Below are positions 32,589 to 45,127 of a DNA stretch of 64,000 bases, piece by piece. Source of the stretch: Plecoglossus altivelis (taxonomy: Eukaryota > Chordata > Actinopteri > Osmeriformes > Plecoglossidae). The position numbers and the translations under genes are program-made. The notes under the pieces were generated by a model. The model saw only the letters and a program-made list of their open reading frames with translations, was not told the DNA's origin and made no database searches. How positions within the stretch are numbered: position 1 is the stretch's first letter; every line of letters begins with the position of its first letter. The stretch lies in assembly GCA_036571765.1 (NCBI GenBank), contig BROE01000004.1, forward strand, positions 31,613 through 95,612, written 5' to 3'.

Positions 32589-33235
32589 CAGGAGAGAGTA
32601 GAGGTCCCACACACAGACTGTAGTTTCTCCACAGAGGGATAGTTTATTCAAGAAGATAAGCCCAGTAGTCGGTCAGAGACAGCACAGGTAAAGAGGCTGT
32701 TACTGAGACACAGTTACACAATGACAGCCTGGAACAGGAGGATAGATTAGCACCACACTGACAAGGAAAACTCATCTTACAGGAAACCATCACTGAAGAA
32801 GACGGGTGCGTAGAATGAAGTAGCATTGTCACGTACGAAGACAAGTGGGTAAAGCGAGCGGGTGGTGACTCAATGAGAACAGAAGATGAGTACGGCACGA
32901 TAAGAGAGGACAGGTGAGTTCACAGTGTTACTGGACCGCATAACTCAGGTGTCCTGAGTCTAGACACGCTTATTTCCCTGTGCGGAGGAGAAGCGCCTGG
33001 GACCTCAGGGGTTAAAGGTGAACCCCCCCCCCCCCCCCCTTAGATGATGATAGCGAGGGAAGGACACAAGGGTAGGAAACCAGGCAGCCAGCTGATACTG
33101 TGTTGGAAAGGTTCTGCTCTGGTTAGACAGACACAGGACAGGAGAAGCACCAGGAGGAGTGATGGAGAGCAGAGCAAGGCACCACAACTAACAACACTAA
33201 CACAAGTCACAGAACCCTATGAGGGCCTACGACAG
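32224..33235. other. No supported gene
   Basis: Mostly unique sequence with a CA/CG run at 32555-32592 and a run of about 19 C at 33020-33039. The missing 5' exons of the minus-strand gene could lie here, but I see none I can defend. Confidence 0.5.
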
Positions 33236-33550
33236 ACTGGCCCACCTGTCGTCCCCTACGACTGGCCCACCTGTCGTCCCCTACGACTGGCCCACCTGTC
33301 GTCCCCTACGACAGACTGGCCCACCTGTCGTCCCCTACGACAGATTGGCCCACCTGTCGTCCCCTAGGACAGACTGGCCCACTTGTCGTCCCCTACGACG
33401 GACCGGCCCACCTGTTGTCCCCTAAGACAGACCGGCCCACCTGTCATCCCTACGACAGACTGGCCCACCTGTCGTCCCCTATGACAGACTGGCCCACCTG
33501 TTGTCCCCTATGACAGACTGGCCCACCTGTCGTCCCTTACGGCAGACCGG
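33236..33550. repeat. About 30-bp minisatellite, CCCACCTGTCGTCCCCTACG
   Basis: About eleven units (two short ones of 22-23 bp at the left end) with a GACAGACTGG spacer. On the minus strand each unit reads GACGACAG|GTGGG, again a donor-like motif. The right end runs into random-like sequence at about 33552. Confidence 0.92.
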
Positions 33551-33551
33551 C

Positions 33552-34560
33552 CTGTTCAATTCCCCTCGGCGCTTAAAGATGTACTAGTGGACTGGTGTAC
33601 GCATAAGGCGTTGCTCTACGAGACAGAGCACCACTGGCACACCAAACAACGCATACAGTGGCATTCCGAAGCTACAGGTACTTCGCGCGGGGAGGAAAGT
33701 GCTTTGAGTGCACAGACCTCGAAACCGCGCTAGTAACATACGCTTACGTGCTTTTTCCACATGCAGCTGGGTACTTTAAAAAGTAACGCTTTACAACTAC
33801 TAACTAGAATCATCTATATACCTACCTTTGTTACAGCGCACACAATACACGCATTAATTACGTATATTGTCCTGTCAATGTATATTCATAGATAGATACT
33901 CCATCTCACACGATAATCATCTTACAGATAGATACATATAAGATAAACCACAAAACATGAGCCATAGTCCATTTATATATGGCCTTAAGGCCTTCTTCAC
34001 TAGCGGTACGCGCTAAACGCTCCTGCAGTTATGTAGTTATGTCAGTCGACCATAATAACAATCTAGTACCTCTCATACGCCCCCTTACGTGCTTTTCAGC
34101 TTCAAAGACTCAGGATGCATATCACGCGAGCTCCCCCGCGTTTAAGATCTTTATCATCCAAAAACGTCATTTACATCTTACCGGACTGTTAATGCCCTAA
34201 TCGTAAGCACCCTTAGCGGTCTTTTTCATGCGGTTAAAAACGATCATGCACCGTTCTCATTTCCCCATCACCCTCGACGACTCCCTTGTTACAACACGTT
34301 GCTTTGCAAAATAGACCAACCAAAGCTCGGTACGTAAGATCAAGGTCACACAGCAGCACATTACACCTAAAAAGCAGGTACGATGAGAAGGTGTCTCTCA
34401 GTAGTGATGTAGTTTTAGCAATAATGTGAAATCGGAAAACGAACTTCTCACACCACTTTTGAAAACCTTCATTCGTTTCAGATGTATTCCCGATCCAAGC
34501 AAACATCACTAAAACGATGAATTCCAGCAAAATCTAGCCCTTACGAGATGTTCTTTTCTA
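33552..34560. other. Second random-like tract
   Basis: Begins abruptly at the end of the minisatellite. It shows frequent CpG (e.g. GCGGTACGCGCTAAACGCTC near 34002), no repeats, no gene signal and a texture unlike both flanks; ordinary fish sequence resumes by about 34570. It is similar in character to 1-4256 and likely an uncorrected read segment spanning a collapsed array. Confidence 0.45.
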
Positions 34561-35566
34561 CTAATTCAGTATGGTGTCAACTGTGGATCTGTGACTCGCC
34601 AATAGAAGGGTAGGACCGCTCTATTGCTGAGAAGGTCCACTTGTTGAGGCTAAGTGTGTTGACAGTTCCACTGTGACACTGTTTTTAAAGTTACAGCTCA
34701 ACTGTGACGTTCTGTGTTACAGGTGCCTGTGAACAGTGTATATGATAGTTCAGTCTGTGAATAGCTCTCGCTAAAAGTTCCACTAGCGTGACAGTGAGTG
34801 TTGAAGTTTTCACTGTGAAGATGGTGCGGGGCGTTGTTGTTAACGATATTAAACGTGTTCCAGCTAGACGGGGACTGTTCTCCTTATGGAAGTAAAACAG
34901 CGTCAGATGATTTGACCAGCGTTAACTCATGCTTATGATATTATGCTAACTGTTGAGTGTGTGCATGCGACTTAAAAAAACCAGATACAATAGCCTACAG
35001 CCCGTCCTTGGTGTTGGACAGAATACTCGTCTTGCTCCGCTGTGACTTCAGCTCATAAGTGAGGCTTAGTGGTGTGTGTAACACATAGAGTTCCACTGTG
35101 TGGTCTAGCGAGCATAAGGTCTGTGCTCAGGAAGTGAAAGAAGCCTTTGAATCTCAGGAGGAGCTAACAAGGACCATTGGCGAATGGAAGGGAAAGTCAG
35201 AGAATATGATCACATGATTATTAAATAGCATAAAAAAAGAGAAATAATAAAATCGGATAAATACAATTAAATGTGCATTAAAAATGTGGATTCTAAATGA
35301 ACACACACATCATTGCTATTGGAATTGAAAGTGCGTCATGGCAAAAAAAAAAATGTTAAAAACGATTACCGCTCATCATTTACATCTTTCAACTGTCCCT
35401 GGAATATTGTCTTTGATCATGATTTGGCCACTCAAACGAAAAAAAACAACAACCTTTTTTTCCCAGGAATACTGTGATGCCTTTTAAACGTATGACAATC
35501 AGATCCTAACACAAGCTGCGTGTTGTTGTCTAAGGCTGTACACTGTGAAAAGCCTGCTTCAGTTGC
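34561..35566. other. Gene-free interval downstream of agbl5
   Basis: Unique, AT-rich sequence. It repeats phrases such as GTTCCACTGTG several times near 34660-35100 without forming a clear tandem array. No exon is seen. Confidence 0.55.
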
Positions 35567-35572
35567 TTTATT
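35567..35572 (-). terminator. agbl5 polyadenylation signal
   Basis: AATAAA on the minus strand, about 275 nt after the agbl5 stop codon. Confidence 0.7.
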
Positions 35573-35730
35573 ACAAAGATAACCTCACACATTTCTAGGT
35601 TTCGTGTGTTAAGGAAAAGAAATCAGTAAGGTGCAGATGTCACAGGAGGCAAAAATCTGAGGAACGTTGAAAGAGAAGTTTGAGACTGGCAGCAAACAAA
35701 CTCATCTCCCAGAGCCAAGCAAACAACCAC

Positions 35731-35843
35731 ACGCACACACACACACACACGCACACGCACACACACACGCACACACACCCACGCGCACACGCACACGCAC
35801 ACACGCGCACACACACACACGCGCACACACACACACACACACT
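35731..35843. repeat. CA/CGCACA microsatellite
   Basis: Located in the agbl5 3' UTR, starting 3 bp after the stop codon on its strand. Alternating purine-pyrimidine with many CG steps, so it could adopt Z-DNA. Confidence 0.92.
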
Positions 35844-35846
35844 CAT

Positions 35847-38157
35847 TCAGTCTTGCTTGGACCCGGTCTGGGCGGTGCTGGCATCGGTGATAAAGGCGAG
35901 TGGAGGTGCTAGGCCCTGTTGGAGCAGGGGGCTCAGTTTGGAGAGCAGCCCAGGCCGGGGCAGGGCCTGCAGGGAGGGGAGCAGGGCTGACAGGCTGGGA
36001 GGCTGGAGGGAGTACAGACCTGCCATAGTGACGGAGGCCGGCAGAGGGCAGGAGCCCCCCGCGCACACTGAGGAGGAGGACGAGGAGGAGGAGGAGGCGG
36101 GGGAGAGGGAGAGGGGGGGGCGGGAGGGGGCGTGGCTGTTGCTAGGAGACCGCAGGACGGAGCGAAGGTGGGGGCGTCTCTTCTCCTGTGCCTTAGTGTC
36201 TGAGGAGGGAGACACACACACACACACACACAGGCTCAGTCACATGCAGGGCACACACGCATGTGTGTGTGTGTGTGTACACGCTCTCGGCCACGTGAAC
36301 ACACACACACACACAGATGCTAACGCAAAGTGTACGCACGCACAAACGCACAGGTACAGAACCACGCACAGGATCAGTCACATGCAGGGCACACGCACGT
36401 GTGTACACGCTCTCGGTCACGTGCACACACACAGCAACGCAGACACGTAACGGTACACGACGGCACTCGCGCCCGCACACACAGCCTCATGCAGGAGCTA
36501 CCGATTGGTCAGAACACACCCTGCCCAGTTCAGCCACACGGACCTCAGCTCTGTCTTCTTCTACAGCTTCTATCTGGCAGGGGAGAATGGGTGATCGGTT
36601 GTGTCGACTCACCATGCACACACAGAACTGCCATCTCAGAGCTCACAGGGTCATGCTGGATTCAAAGGTCAAAGCCTTAGCAGGTTAGCAGATATCAGTT
36701 CAGCCAACTGCAGATGAGGTTCAATTCTAGGTTCGAACATCGTTTGTCTCAATCTCATCCAGCACACAATCTGAGGTGGCCAGGCAGGTAAGAGGCAGCC
36801 TGGCAGGTAGGAGGCAGTGAGACAGCCTGGCAGGTAAGAGGCAGCCTGGCAGGTAGGGGGCAGCTAGGCAGGTAGGAGGCAGCCTGGCAGGTAGGAGGCA
36901 GCCTGGCAGGTAGGAGGCAGTGAGGCAGGTAGGAGGCAGTGAGGCAGGTGGGAGGCAGGCTTCTCTAGCAGGTCTCTCTCCTCCTCTCTACCTGCCCCAC
37001 AGTCTATCCCATCCACTGTCACTGAAACCAACGGCGACCACAAGGCAAACACAGACTGACAGCAGCCTTCTAAACATCGAATACAACAGCAGCCATGTGA
37101 ACAGGCACCGCAGATAGAGAGAGAGAGCGACAGCAAGAAGCGACGGAGAGAGAGAGAGACAAAGGGAGAGAGACAGACGGAGAGAGAAAGAGAGAGAGAC
37201 AGAGATATAAAAAGGATCAAAGAAACACCCGGGCTGAAGAGAGAGAGACCAAGCAGCAGTGCTCCTACCTCTGACTGGCCCGAGGGTCTTGGTGGCTCCG
37301 CGGGCCGTGTGCGTGTTGGTGCGGCCGAGCGGGCGCGGCGGCGGCGGGCAGCCAAAGGTGAAGCTGGGAGAGACGTGGATCCTGGGGGAGGGAGTATGGC
37401 TGCTGCTGCTGCTGCTGTGACTGCTGGAGACCACACCGCTCAGAGCGTTCTCCGACACGGAGCTGGAGAGGTAGCTGGAAGCACATACGCAAGCTGACAC
37501 ACGCTGACACACACAAGGTGGGCGCCACCAACACCAATCCAAACATGCCAGTCAGGAGCGTGAGACTTGACGTGTGTTTGTCCACTTACCTGCTGCAGCT
37601 CTTGGGAGGCGAGGCCTTGCTGCCGTTACGGTACACGCGGGGCTGAGAGTGTGCGTGAGCGTTCGGACCCTTGCTGTTGCGCACGTGTTTGAGGATCCAG
37701 GCGCGGAGGGTGCTGAGGCAGCTGTGCTCTGATAGGACGAGGCGTGGCCAGGGGTTACACTCCGCCATGTCCAGGGCTGAGATAGCCACCGCACGGCCCA
37801 CCTGACACACGTCACAAACACAGGTGACCACATGTTTATCCAAAGCAACATGCAGAAATCGTAGGGTCAGAACTAACACAGTGTGTCAGTGGATAGAGTC
37901 AAGGAACGGGGCCCTATGATATCAGGCACAGTGCAAGACAAACACTACAGGCTTTCTTATCGCCAAGGCGTGTGTGTAAGTACCTGTTCGTAGATGTCTG
38001 GTGTGTACTTGGGTGGGAAGGCGGGAGGGGGAGGGGGCGTGGCTCGTCCGTTGTCATGACAAGCAGGAGGGATGGTGTTGACTCCTCTGCCTGTGTTGTA
38101 GTTACACTCCAGAGTGTAACTGCAGAGGCAAGGCATGCTGTTTAATGTGAGCTCCAC

Positions 38158-38221
<64 letters not shown>

Positions 38222-39492
38222 CTGTGTGTCTACCTGTGCAGCAGTCCTATGGCCTTGTGTATGGCCACACGGCCGCTGCCCTCTTTAGACTGGCCGTCCC
38301 TCTTGTCTCGAGCGTACATGTTCTTCTCAGAGAAGTTGCAGCCCAGGAAGTCAAAGTGGGCCGAGTTGACGGCAATAAGCTTGGGATAGAGCATGTTCTC
38401 CACCTGCAGAGAGAGAGGAGCAGGCAGACAGCCAGGCTCACAGGGTTAGCATATTTACTGCAAGGGATAGCATCTTTACTACAGGGTTAGCATCTTTACC
38501 ACAGGATTAGCATCTTTACTAAAGGGTTAGCATTGTTACCATAGGGGTTAGCATCTTTACTACAGGGTTAGCATCTTGACCACAGGGTTAGCATCTCTAC
38601 CACAGGGGTTAGCATCTTTCCAATCAGTCGAGAGGGATAGTGCTGAGGCTCACCTGCTGACTCTCATCTGATAGGCTGTTTCCGTACATGAAGCAGCCCC
38701 GTTTAGAAGCATGGCCATGGAGGTCCACATAGTAGGCCACGCCCCCCTCGTGAGGAGGGATCGGCTCCCCGTCTGTGAGTGTCAGCTCCAGAGGGATAAG
38801 AGGCGTGGTCTCTGAGGAACTTGGTGCTTGGTTCTTATTGCAGTTCATCTCCTCCCCTTTCCCCGTCTCCGTGGTGACCCAGCCATTCTCCTCCGTCACC
38901 ATGGGGACGTCTGGGAGGATGGGGTTCGAGTCTTTCCCGGAGTTGCGTTGGTTCAGGCTGAGCTCCAGGGCGGTGAGGGGAGGGGCTTGGTGTTGATTGG
39001 TGATCTTGGTGCTAAGGGGAGGGGTATTGGTATGTGTGTTGGGGTGTGTGTTGGAGTGTGCGTTGGGCTTTTGCAGGCGGTTGTTTGTGTGGTGGTACAA
39101 CAACAGCGCTTTGGCCCCGTAGATGGAAGGGTGCAGCTGTGGGCTGGGGTTGAGATACTGTCTGTTCAGGTTCACCCCCCTGGAATCAGTCCTGCAGACC
39201 AAACACAGACCCACCAGCACAGATACCATCATCATTCCAGTCTATATCTGTACATCTCATGGACAATTCATCAAACTTGTTTCAAGTGGGGGTTAAATGT
39301 TTGCGTGTGTACCTGTAATGCCCGCGGACCACCCCGTCAGGGTTCAGCATAGGAATGAGCTTGAAGACAAATAAGTTACGGAGCGCGTGAGCGCGAGGGT
39401 CATCCCTCCTCAGGATGAAGTTGAGGAAACCGTTAAAGACGAAGGACGATGGCGTCTCGCCCGGATGGACACGACTGCTCAGGAAAAACACC

Positions 39493-39557
<65 letters not shown>

Positions 39558-39926
39558 CTCCATGAATATCACCCCTTGTGCCAGGACCACCACACAGAAA
39601 AACGACATCCTATAGGAGAGTGTTACCCGTTTTCCAGGGAAGTGGTGTGGGCGTGGTGTGGACACGTCGGGGAACAAGTTAGGCAGACGAGGCTCTCTCT
39701 CCTCATGCATTCCGTGACAATTGGTGACAGTCAGAAGGTCAACCCTGTTGCCGTCCAGTGTGTGACACAGCACCTCCCTGTGGTAGTACACACTGTCCTT
39801 CGCACTGGCAGACAGAGGAATTCATTCAAATACACTTGTTCCACAGGGCACTTTCATCCAAAGGGATGCAAGGACAGTTGTGTGCGTGTTCGGTGTGTAT
39901 ACAGCTAATCTGTGTGTGTGTGTGTA

Positions 39927-39968
<42 letters not shown>

Positions 39969-40292
39969 TGTGTACATATATACGTGTGTGTACATCTGTG
40001 TGTATATATGTATGTATGCGTGTGTACATATTTATGTGTGTGTACCTGCTGGGGTTCAGTGCAGCACAGCTGGGGTATTTTTCATCCAGCTGCTGTAGTA
40101 ACTCCTGGCTCTCCGTATAGGAGAAAGGGTAGCAGAAAGAGAAGTAGGTGGTTGCTCCTCGCACCTCCAACAGCCGGTGGGTAAACGACAGAATGAACTG
40201 GTTATCCACCAACTGAGAGAAGCAAGAGAGAGAGAGGCATAGAGACAGAGAGAGAGAGAGACAGAGAGAGAGAGACAGAGAGAGAGAGAGAC

Positions 40293-40340
<48 letters not shown>

Positions 40341-40375
40341 GAAAAACCTTTAGAAGTGTTCATCAAGTTGATGCC

Positions 40376-40416
<41 letters not shown>

Positions 40417-41087
40417 GTATGTATGTGTGTGTGTGTGTAAGTATGTGTGTGTGTGTGTGTGCGTACCTCAGAGCTGGGTCTGTCCCGGACCCTCTCCCAG
40501 CGAACCCTGCCAGGCAGCGTGCGTACGAGAGGGGTCATGCCCTGGCTGTACAGCTTGCTCTGCTTGTTCATGTTCATCACGTTAATCTTCAGTAGCTTCC
40601 CAGGGACGCCACCACGAACACTGAAGTAGAACCATGACCTGCGAGACACACACACACACGGTACAATATCTACTATAGCTTCATCACTCCATGGGATGAA
40701 ATCCACTGACAGTGCATCTGATTCTTCTACAACACAGATCTCTAACTTGTTCCTGGAGAGCTACCTGTCTGTAGGATTTCGCTAATCTAGCAAAAACCAA
40801 CAGGCAGCTCTTCAGCAACGGAGCATCCAGAAACCCGTGTTCTAGAATCTTCTGCCAGCGTTGCCAGGTTACCTGTTCCCATTCTCGTATTCCGTCCCAG
40901 CACAGTCTGGGCTGGTCCACACGTTGAACTCATAGTCAGGGACGGAGTTATGGGCCGAGGAGGCGTTCCCTGAGGATGCAGGATCTGCAGAGGGGGAGGA
41001 GCTTGCTCTCTCCACTTTCTCCACTCGCGCCAAGTTCCCCGAGTCGAAACGGGAGCTGAACACCACACTGCCAAAACGAGCCTCCAT
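35847..41087 (-). CDS. agbl5: Cytosolic carboxypeptidase-like protein 5 (tubulin deglutamylase)
   Basis: M14 metallocarboxypeptidase that removes glutamates, including branch-point ones, from tubulin and other proteins. Coding exons on the minus strand: 40873-41087, 40467-40638, 40046-40212, 39627-39804, 39313-39491, 38654-39191, 38234-38403, 37984-38119, 37590-37801, 37269-37474, 35847-36199. All phases agree, giving 841 residues. Zinc ligands are visible in VHPGETPSS (His253, Glu256) and YYVDLHGHASKRG (His462). The catalytic Glu is in SYTLECNYNTG (about 544). The N-terminus MEARFGSVVFSSRFDSGNLA is typical. The C-terminal third is Ser/Pro-rich, with a run of ten Ser. Exon 38654-39191 contains a CA-repeat-derived stretch (THPNTHTNTPP). 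A 5' UTR intron is suggested by the acceptor at 41120. Confidence 0.96.
36200..37268 (-). other. Long agbl5 intron with repeats
   Basis: It holds a direct repeat of CAGTCACATGCAGGGCACAC...CTCTCGGYCACGTG (36237-36300 and 36375-36428), a GGCAGCCTGGCAGGTAGGA minisatellite (36780-36958) and a GA-rich tract (37116-37210). No additional exon is supported. Confidence 0.75.
38161..38222. repeat. (GT)n microsatellite in agbl5 intron
   Basis: Pure run of about 30 GT units, 12 bp from the donor of exon 38234-38403. Confidence 0.97.
38445..38622. repeat. Minisatellite GGGTTAGCATCTTTACCACA
   Basis: Eight imperfect units of 20-22 bp in the agbl5 intron between exons 38654-39191 and 38234-38403. Confidence 0.92.
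39495..39557. repeat. (CA)n microsatellite in agbl5 intron
   Basis: About 31 CA units directly beside the acceptor of exon 39313-39491. Confidence 0.97.
39912..40045. repeat. GT / (AT)n / TATG repeat in agbl5 intron
   Basis: A GT run, then about 14 AT units (39937-39965), then GTGTACATATATAC-like units up to the donor at 40045. Confidence 0.93.
40223..40465. repeat. (AGAG)n and (GT)n tracts in agbl5 intron
   Basis: Purine AGAGAC/AGAG at 40223-40337, then GT at 40379-40465 adjoining exon 40467-40638. Confidence 0.93.
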
Positions 41088-41119
41088 GAAGCCAGCCTCT
41101 CTCTCCCCTTAGAAGCCAC

Positions 41120-42455
41120 CTGTTACAAAAACACACAATTTTGATGGTTTTCAGAGGCATATTGATGTAGTAGTGTTTTGTACTCACAATTAAGAAGCTC
41201 AGGAACACGCCCCCACACCGGAGTGCAACAAGACACGCCCCCCACATCCAAAACTCACAGCTCAAGACGACGCAAAAAAAAACCCAATAGATATTGTGTA
41301 GATGTAGCTCACATTTCTGCCCTGATCTTACTGGTTAAAATTCAGTTGAAACCGTACACCAGGTAGAATACAGTCAATGACATGTTCTCACTCACGAGAG
41401 GGCCTTATCTGTTATTGTTACCTGGAGAGTCGTCTTTTCCGTCCGGAATGTGGCACATCCACTCGCTCGATGGCCAACGGCTACTCGGGTTAATAACTAC
41501 CAACAACCATGTCGCTTCTTCTTGGCTCGTATTAGATGATAACGTAGCAACGCAGCCGCGAATGTTCTCAATCTTTAATTGCTGTCAAATAAACGTCATG
41601 CAAAAACAACAGTGACTTACATTGTCACTCGCTAGCGTTGACAGAGCTGATATGCGGGCTGAAAACTGAGAAGCTGAGCTTGCCAGCTATTATCTTGAAA
41701 CTGATTTTGACAATATGCATGCACTGAAGGCAATACGATGTGATTTAAGAAGAAATAAGCTAACACGCTAACATTAGCTCGTAATAGCTAGAAGTACTGT
41801 AGCTAGCAGGAGGCTAAGTTATGCTAGCAAATGGACAAAAGCGAAATTTAACACGAAGGACTCGACAACCTAAGCTTTTGCCAAAAAAACATTTGCTTGA
41901 AATTAATCATTCGGTTTCAAGCCTTAATGAGTTTATTTGTCTTACTTAGTCGTGAAATACAATCATTTTCGTGTTCGCGTCCTTTCAGATCACCAAGATG
42001 CTCTTTAAACCCAAACAAACCCACTACAACAGAGAGACAAATATCCGGGCGCTGATTGGCTCTCGCAGGAGACTGAAGCACGCACGCAGTAGCATGGCGT
42101 ACATACACTGGTTTGGAGGAAAACTGGGGAAATGACTTAGTTGTTGTTCTCGCTCACATCTAAGAAAACCAGGTTTGCCCGAACCTCTTTTGTAACCTTT
42201 TAAAAAAAAAAAGTATGTAGATATTTGAAAACATTGGTGGGTACGGGCAACGATACCGCTAACATCCGTGTTTAATAAGCGCATAGAGCTAACCGTTTAT
42301 CGTTTAGGCTAATTCCCCACTTTGTCTAGTTTGGATTTACTGTTATAAGTAATACCGTGTTGAATTGAATTATTAAAGATGTCTATCGTATCACAAATAT
42401 ATATAAATGTTACATTTATGTAGATAACATAAAATCTACAATCAAAAATACCACC
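41120..42455. other. agbl5 upstream region
   Basis: Probable 5' UTR intron and promoter of agbl5, minus strand. No clear core promoter motif is seen. GCTAGC-rich text at 41750-41830 is common in fish DNA. No other gene is seen. Confidence 0.5.
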
Positions 42456-42540
42456 TCCTTCGAGCCGGATTTGAACCAGCGACCTAAGGATTTCAGTGTA
42501 ACTCTACAGTCCTCCGCTCTACCAACTGAGCTATCGAAGG
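42456..42540 (-). tRNA. tRNA-Tyr (GTA) with intron
   Basis: The minus strand reads CCTTCGATAGCTCAGTTGGT (acceptor 5' strand, D arm/A box), anticodon GTA in GGACTGTAG, a 12-nt intron, then ATCCTTAGGTCGC and B box GGTTCAAATCC, closing with the acceptor 3' strand TCGAAGG and discriminator A. All arms pair. An intron one base 3' of the anticodon is standard for eukaryotic tRNA-Tyr. It stands alone between agbl5 and the 3' end of tmem214. Confidence 0.96.
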
Positions 42541-42690
42541 GGATACATAACTGATGGTAATTTAGGCTAATATAATCTCACACTGTGAGATTGTGCCTGG
42601 AAACGCTCAGTTTTTTTTTTCATTTATTGAATAACGTGTCTGAAAACGAAAAAAGTAACTAACTAGAAAAGGTTCATTGGGGCTGAAATC

Positions 42691-42696
42691 TTTATT
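42691..42696 (-). terminator. tmem214 polyadenylation signal (candidate)
   Basis: AATAAA on the minus strand, about 1.4 kb after the tmem214 stop, followed by ordinary sequence and the tRNA gene. It implies a 1.4-kb 3' UTR containing GT tracts at 43860-44095. Confidence 0.55.
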
Positions 42697-43859
42697 ATAA
42701 ATCATTTACATATACAAAGTAACAAATGAATCATAGTTTCAGGACACAACGGTCATAACGGCTCCTAATGAGCCAAGAAAGAGGAAAGGGACGCTAAATT
42801 TTCAAAGCATACAGGAGGTAGGTCGGAGAGCATTCATCACCCCACATCTCCCAACACACGCACTATGCACACACGCACACAATAGGTCATCGGCTTTCAA
42901 GTATAAATACATGACGGAGGCAGCAGTAGTTATCCACAGTGCTCAGCTTTCAATCACAAAGGGGAGGGCAAGACATGTGACTGTCTGGTAACAATTATTA
43001 CACAAAAATATAAGAAAAGAGACTGAAAGATCAGGCAAAATGAAATAAGATGAATAAACTTTACGGGAGCATGAGAGATAAATTATTCACTTCCATCTCC
43101 ATCTCTACACCTGCACTATGTCACCTCATGAACTCAACCTCATACACCTACAAGTGCTGGACTGGTAGAAAACTCTTCTGCTCTACACTTGCTGCTGGGT
43201 AGATTCAAGCGTTTCCGATCTCGTCTGAGGGAGCCAATCAGACCAGCAGACGTGACCCCCCACATCTCACACAGCCTCGATCCCCAACACTAAGGCTCTT
43301 CCTTAGCTTACTGTAGCTACAGCAAACAAACACACACACACACACATCAAGACGCACGCACGCACGAACACACACACACACACCGGACCAGTCCCCATGA
43401 TTACTGAGATGTAGTTTTAAAAACCCGCCCTTCTGTTCAACACTTGTGTGGGCAAAGTTCAGATCACTGAACAGGATTGTGATTTGGGCTTTGAGCCTTT
43501 TCCCTCTCTGTAACTTTGCACAAAGGGAACTGCTTGTGATGAAATGCATATAAACCTGTTATAAATCAGAGTGTCGATTCATACAGATCAGTCTTGTGTT
43601 TGTAAAATCAGATTGGACTGTGTTGGAGCGGATTCAACACATAGAAACAGGAGGGGCTTTTTTTGCATCCAGAGCGAGAAAAGTTTACGTATAAAATCAA
43701 GTTAGAAAAGAGCATGCCGATCATTAGAAAGAAACCAGGAGAGATCATTTCTTTGACAAGGGTCCTTTGTAGAGAGAGTCTGTTTTCCTCTTTCCAGCAC
43801 CTCTGAACAAGGCTGATGGGGGGCCAGGAGGGGGCCAACGCAAGCATAGGTAGTCTCAG

Positions 43860-44095
43860 AGTGTGTGAGTATGTGTGTGTGTATGTGTGTGTGTGTGTGT
43901 GTGTGTGGGTGCATGCGGGAATAAGTTGGGTGCGTGTGTAAGAGCTGACCCGTGTGTGTGTGTGATGCGGGTCTGACCGCTGAGCTGTGTGTATGTGTGT
44001 GTCTGAGAGCTGAGCTGTGTGTGTGTGTGTGACGCATGTGTGTGTGACGCGTGTATGTATGACGCGTGTGTATATGAAGTGTGTGTGTGACGCGT
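43860..44095. repeat. GT and TGTGTGACGCGTG minisatellite
   Basis: GT run at 43862-43910, then units built on GAGCTGTGTGTATGTGTGTG and TGTGTGACGCGTGTAT up to the tmem214 stop codon at 44099. The sequence next to the stop (GTGTGTGACGCGTAGATC) belongs to the same repeat, so the 3' UTR array begins at the end of the coding region. Confidence 0.85.
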
Positions 44096-44098
44096 AGA

Positions 44099-44938
44099 TC
44101 ACGCCCGGGTGAGTAGCTCCTGAGCCCAGGTCTTCAGGGCTGATGTTGTGTCCTGGAGGAGGTGCCAGGTGGAGTTAGTGAAGGACACCGCGTGACCCTG
44201 AAGACAGGAGACAGACACCTCTCCACTGCAACACACACACACGCGCACACACACACAGACACACAAGGTCGTCAGGTTCTATTGCAGCAAGAAAACGTAA
44301 GCAAGCAAACAATCTGAACATTTTGAATGAACTGACTTGCAAGAGTCCTGCAGACTGGTCCAAGCTTGTTGTAGTAGACTTGATAAGTATGCCAGGGCGG
44401 GCAGCAGGTAGTTGTGGTGGAGCAACAGCAGCAGCTGCTTCAGGTACTCCAGCACCTGGAACACGCTGTCTGGAGTGTTGGCGCTGAGCTGGAGGAGCGG
44501 AACACACACACACATCATCACAATGAAAGAAAAAAAACAACAACCACAAGACAAATGCCTCTTCTCACCATCAACAGGATTCAGACTACATTTAATATCA
44601 TGTGTGTACATTGTGTGTACATACTGTATGTGTGTGTTATTTACCCATTCTATAAGGAGAGGTGTGTTTTCTCTGAGCCAGGTGATGAGCTGGAAGGTGT
44701 GGTCACTGAGGAAGACTGCAGCCGCCTTCGTCTTGTCCCATCCCTGCTCCAGCGCTGGTCCAAGAACACGCACACACTCCGAGTAATAGTAAGGGGTGTT
44801 GGTCTCCAGGGAGCTGCACAGAGAACAACGTACTGTAATCACCATCATCATCATCATCCTCACCATCATCATCATCATCATCCTCACCATCATCATCATC
44901 ATCATCAACAACACCACCACCACCATTAAGGTCACCAC

Positions 44939-44976
<38 letters not shown>

Positions 44977-44978
44977 CC

Positions 44979-45012
<34 letters not shown>

Positions 45013-45035
45013 ACAACACCACCATTAAGGTCACC

Positions 45036-45069
<34 letters not shown>

Positions 45070-45077
45070 TCATCATC

Positions 45078-45127
<50 letters not shown>

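Noticed and set aside
36780..36958. CAGCCTGGCAG|GTAGGAGG repeat as another exon-tail array
   Set aside because: The donor-like motif is on the plus strand while agbl5 is on the minus strand, and no adjoining exon shares the unit.
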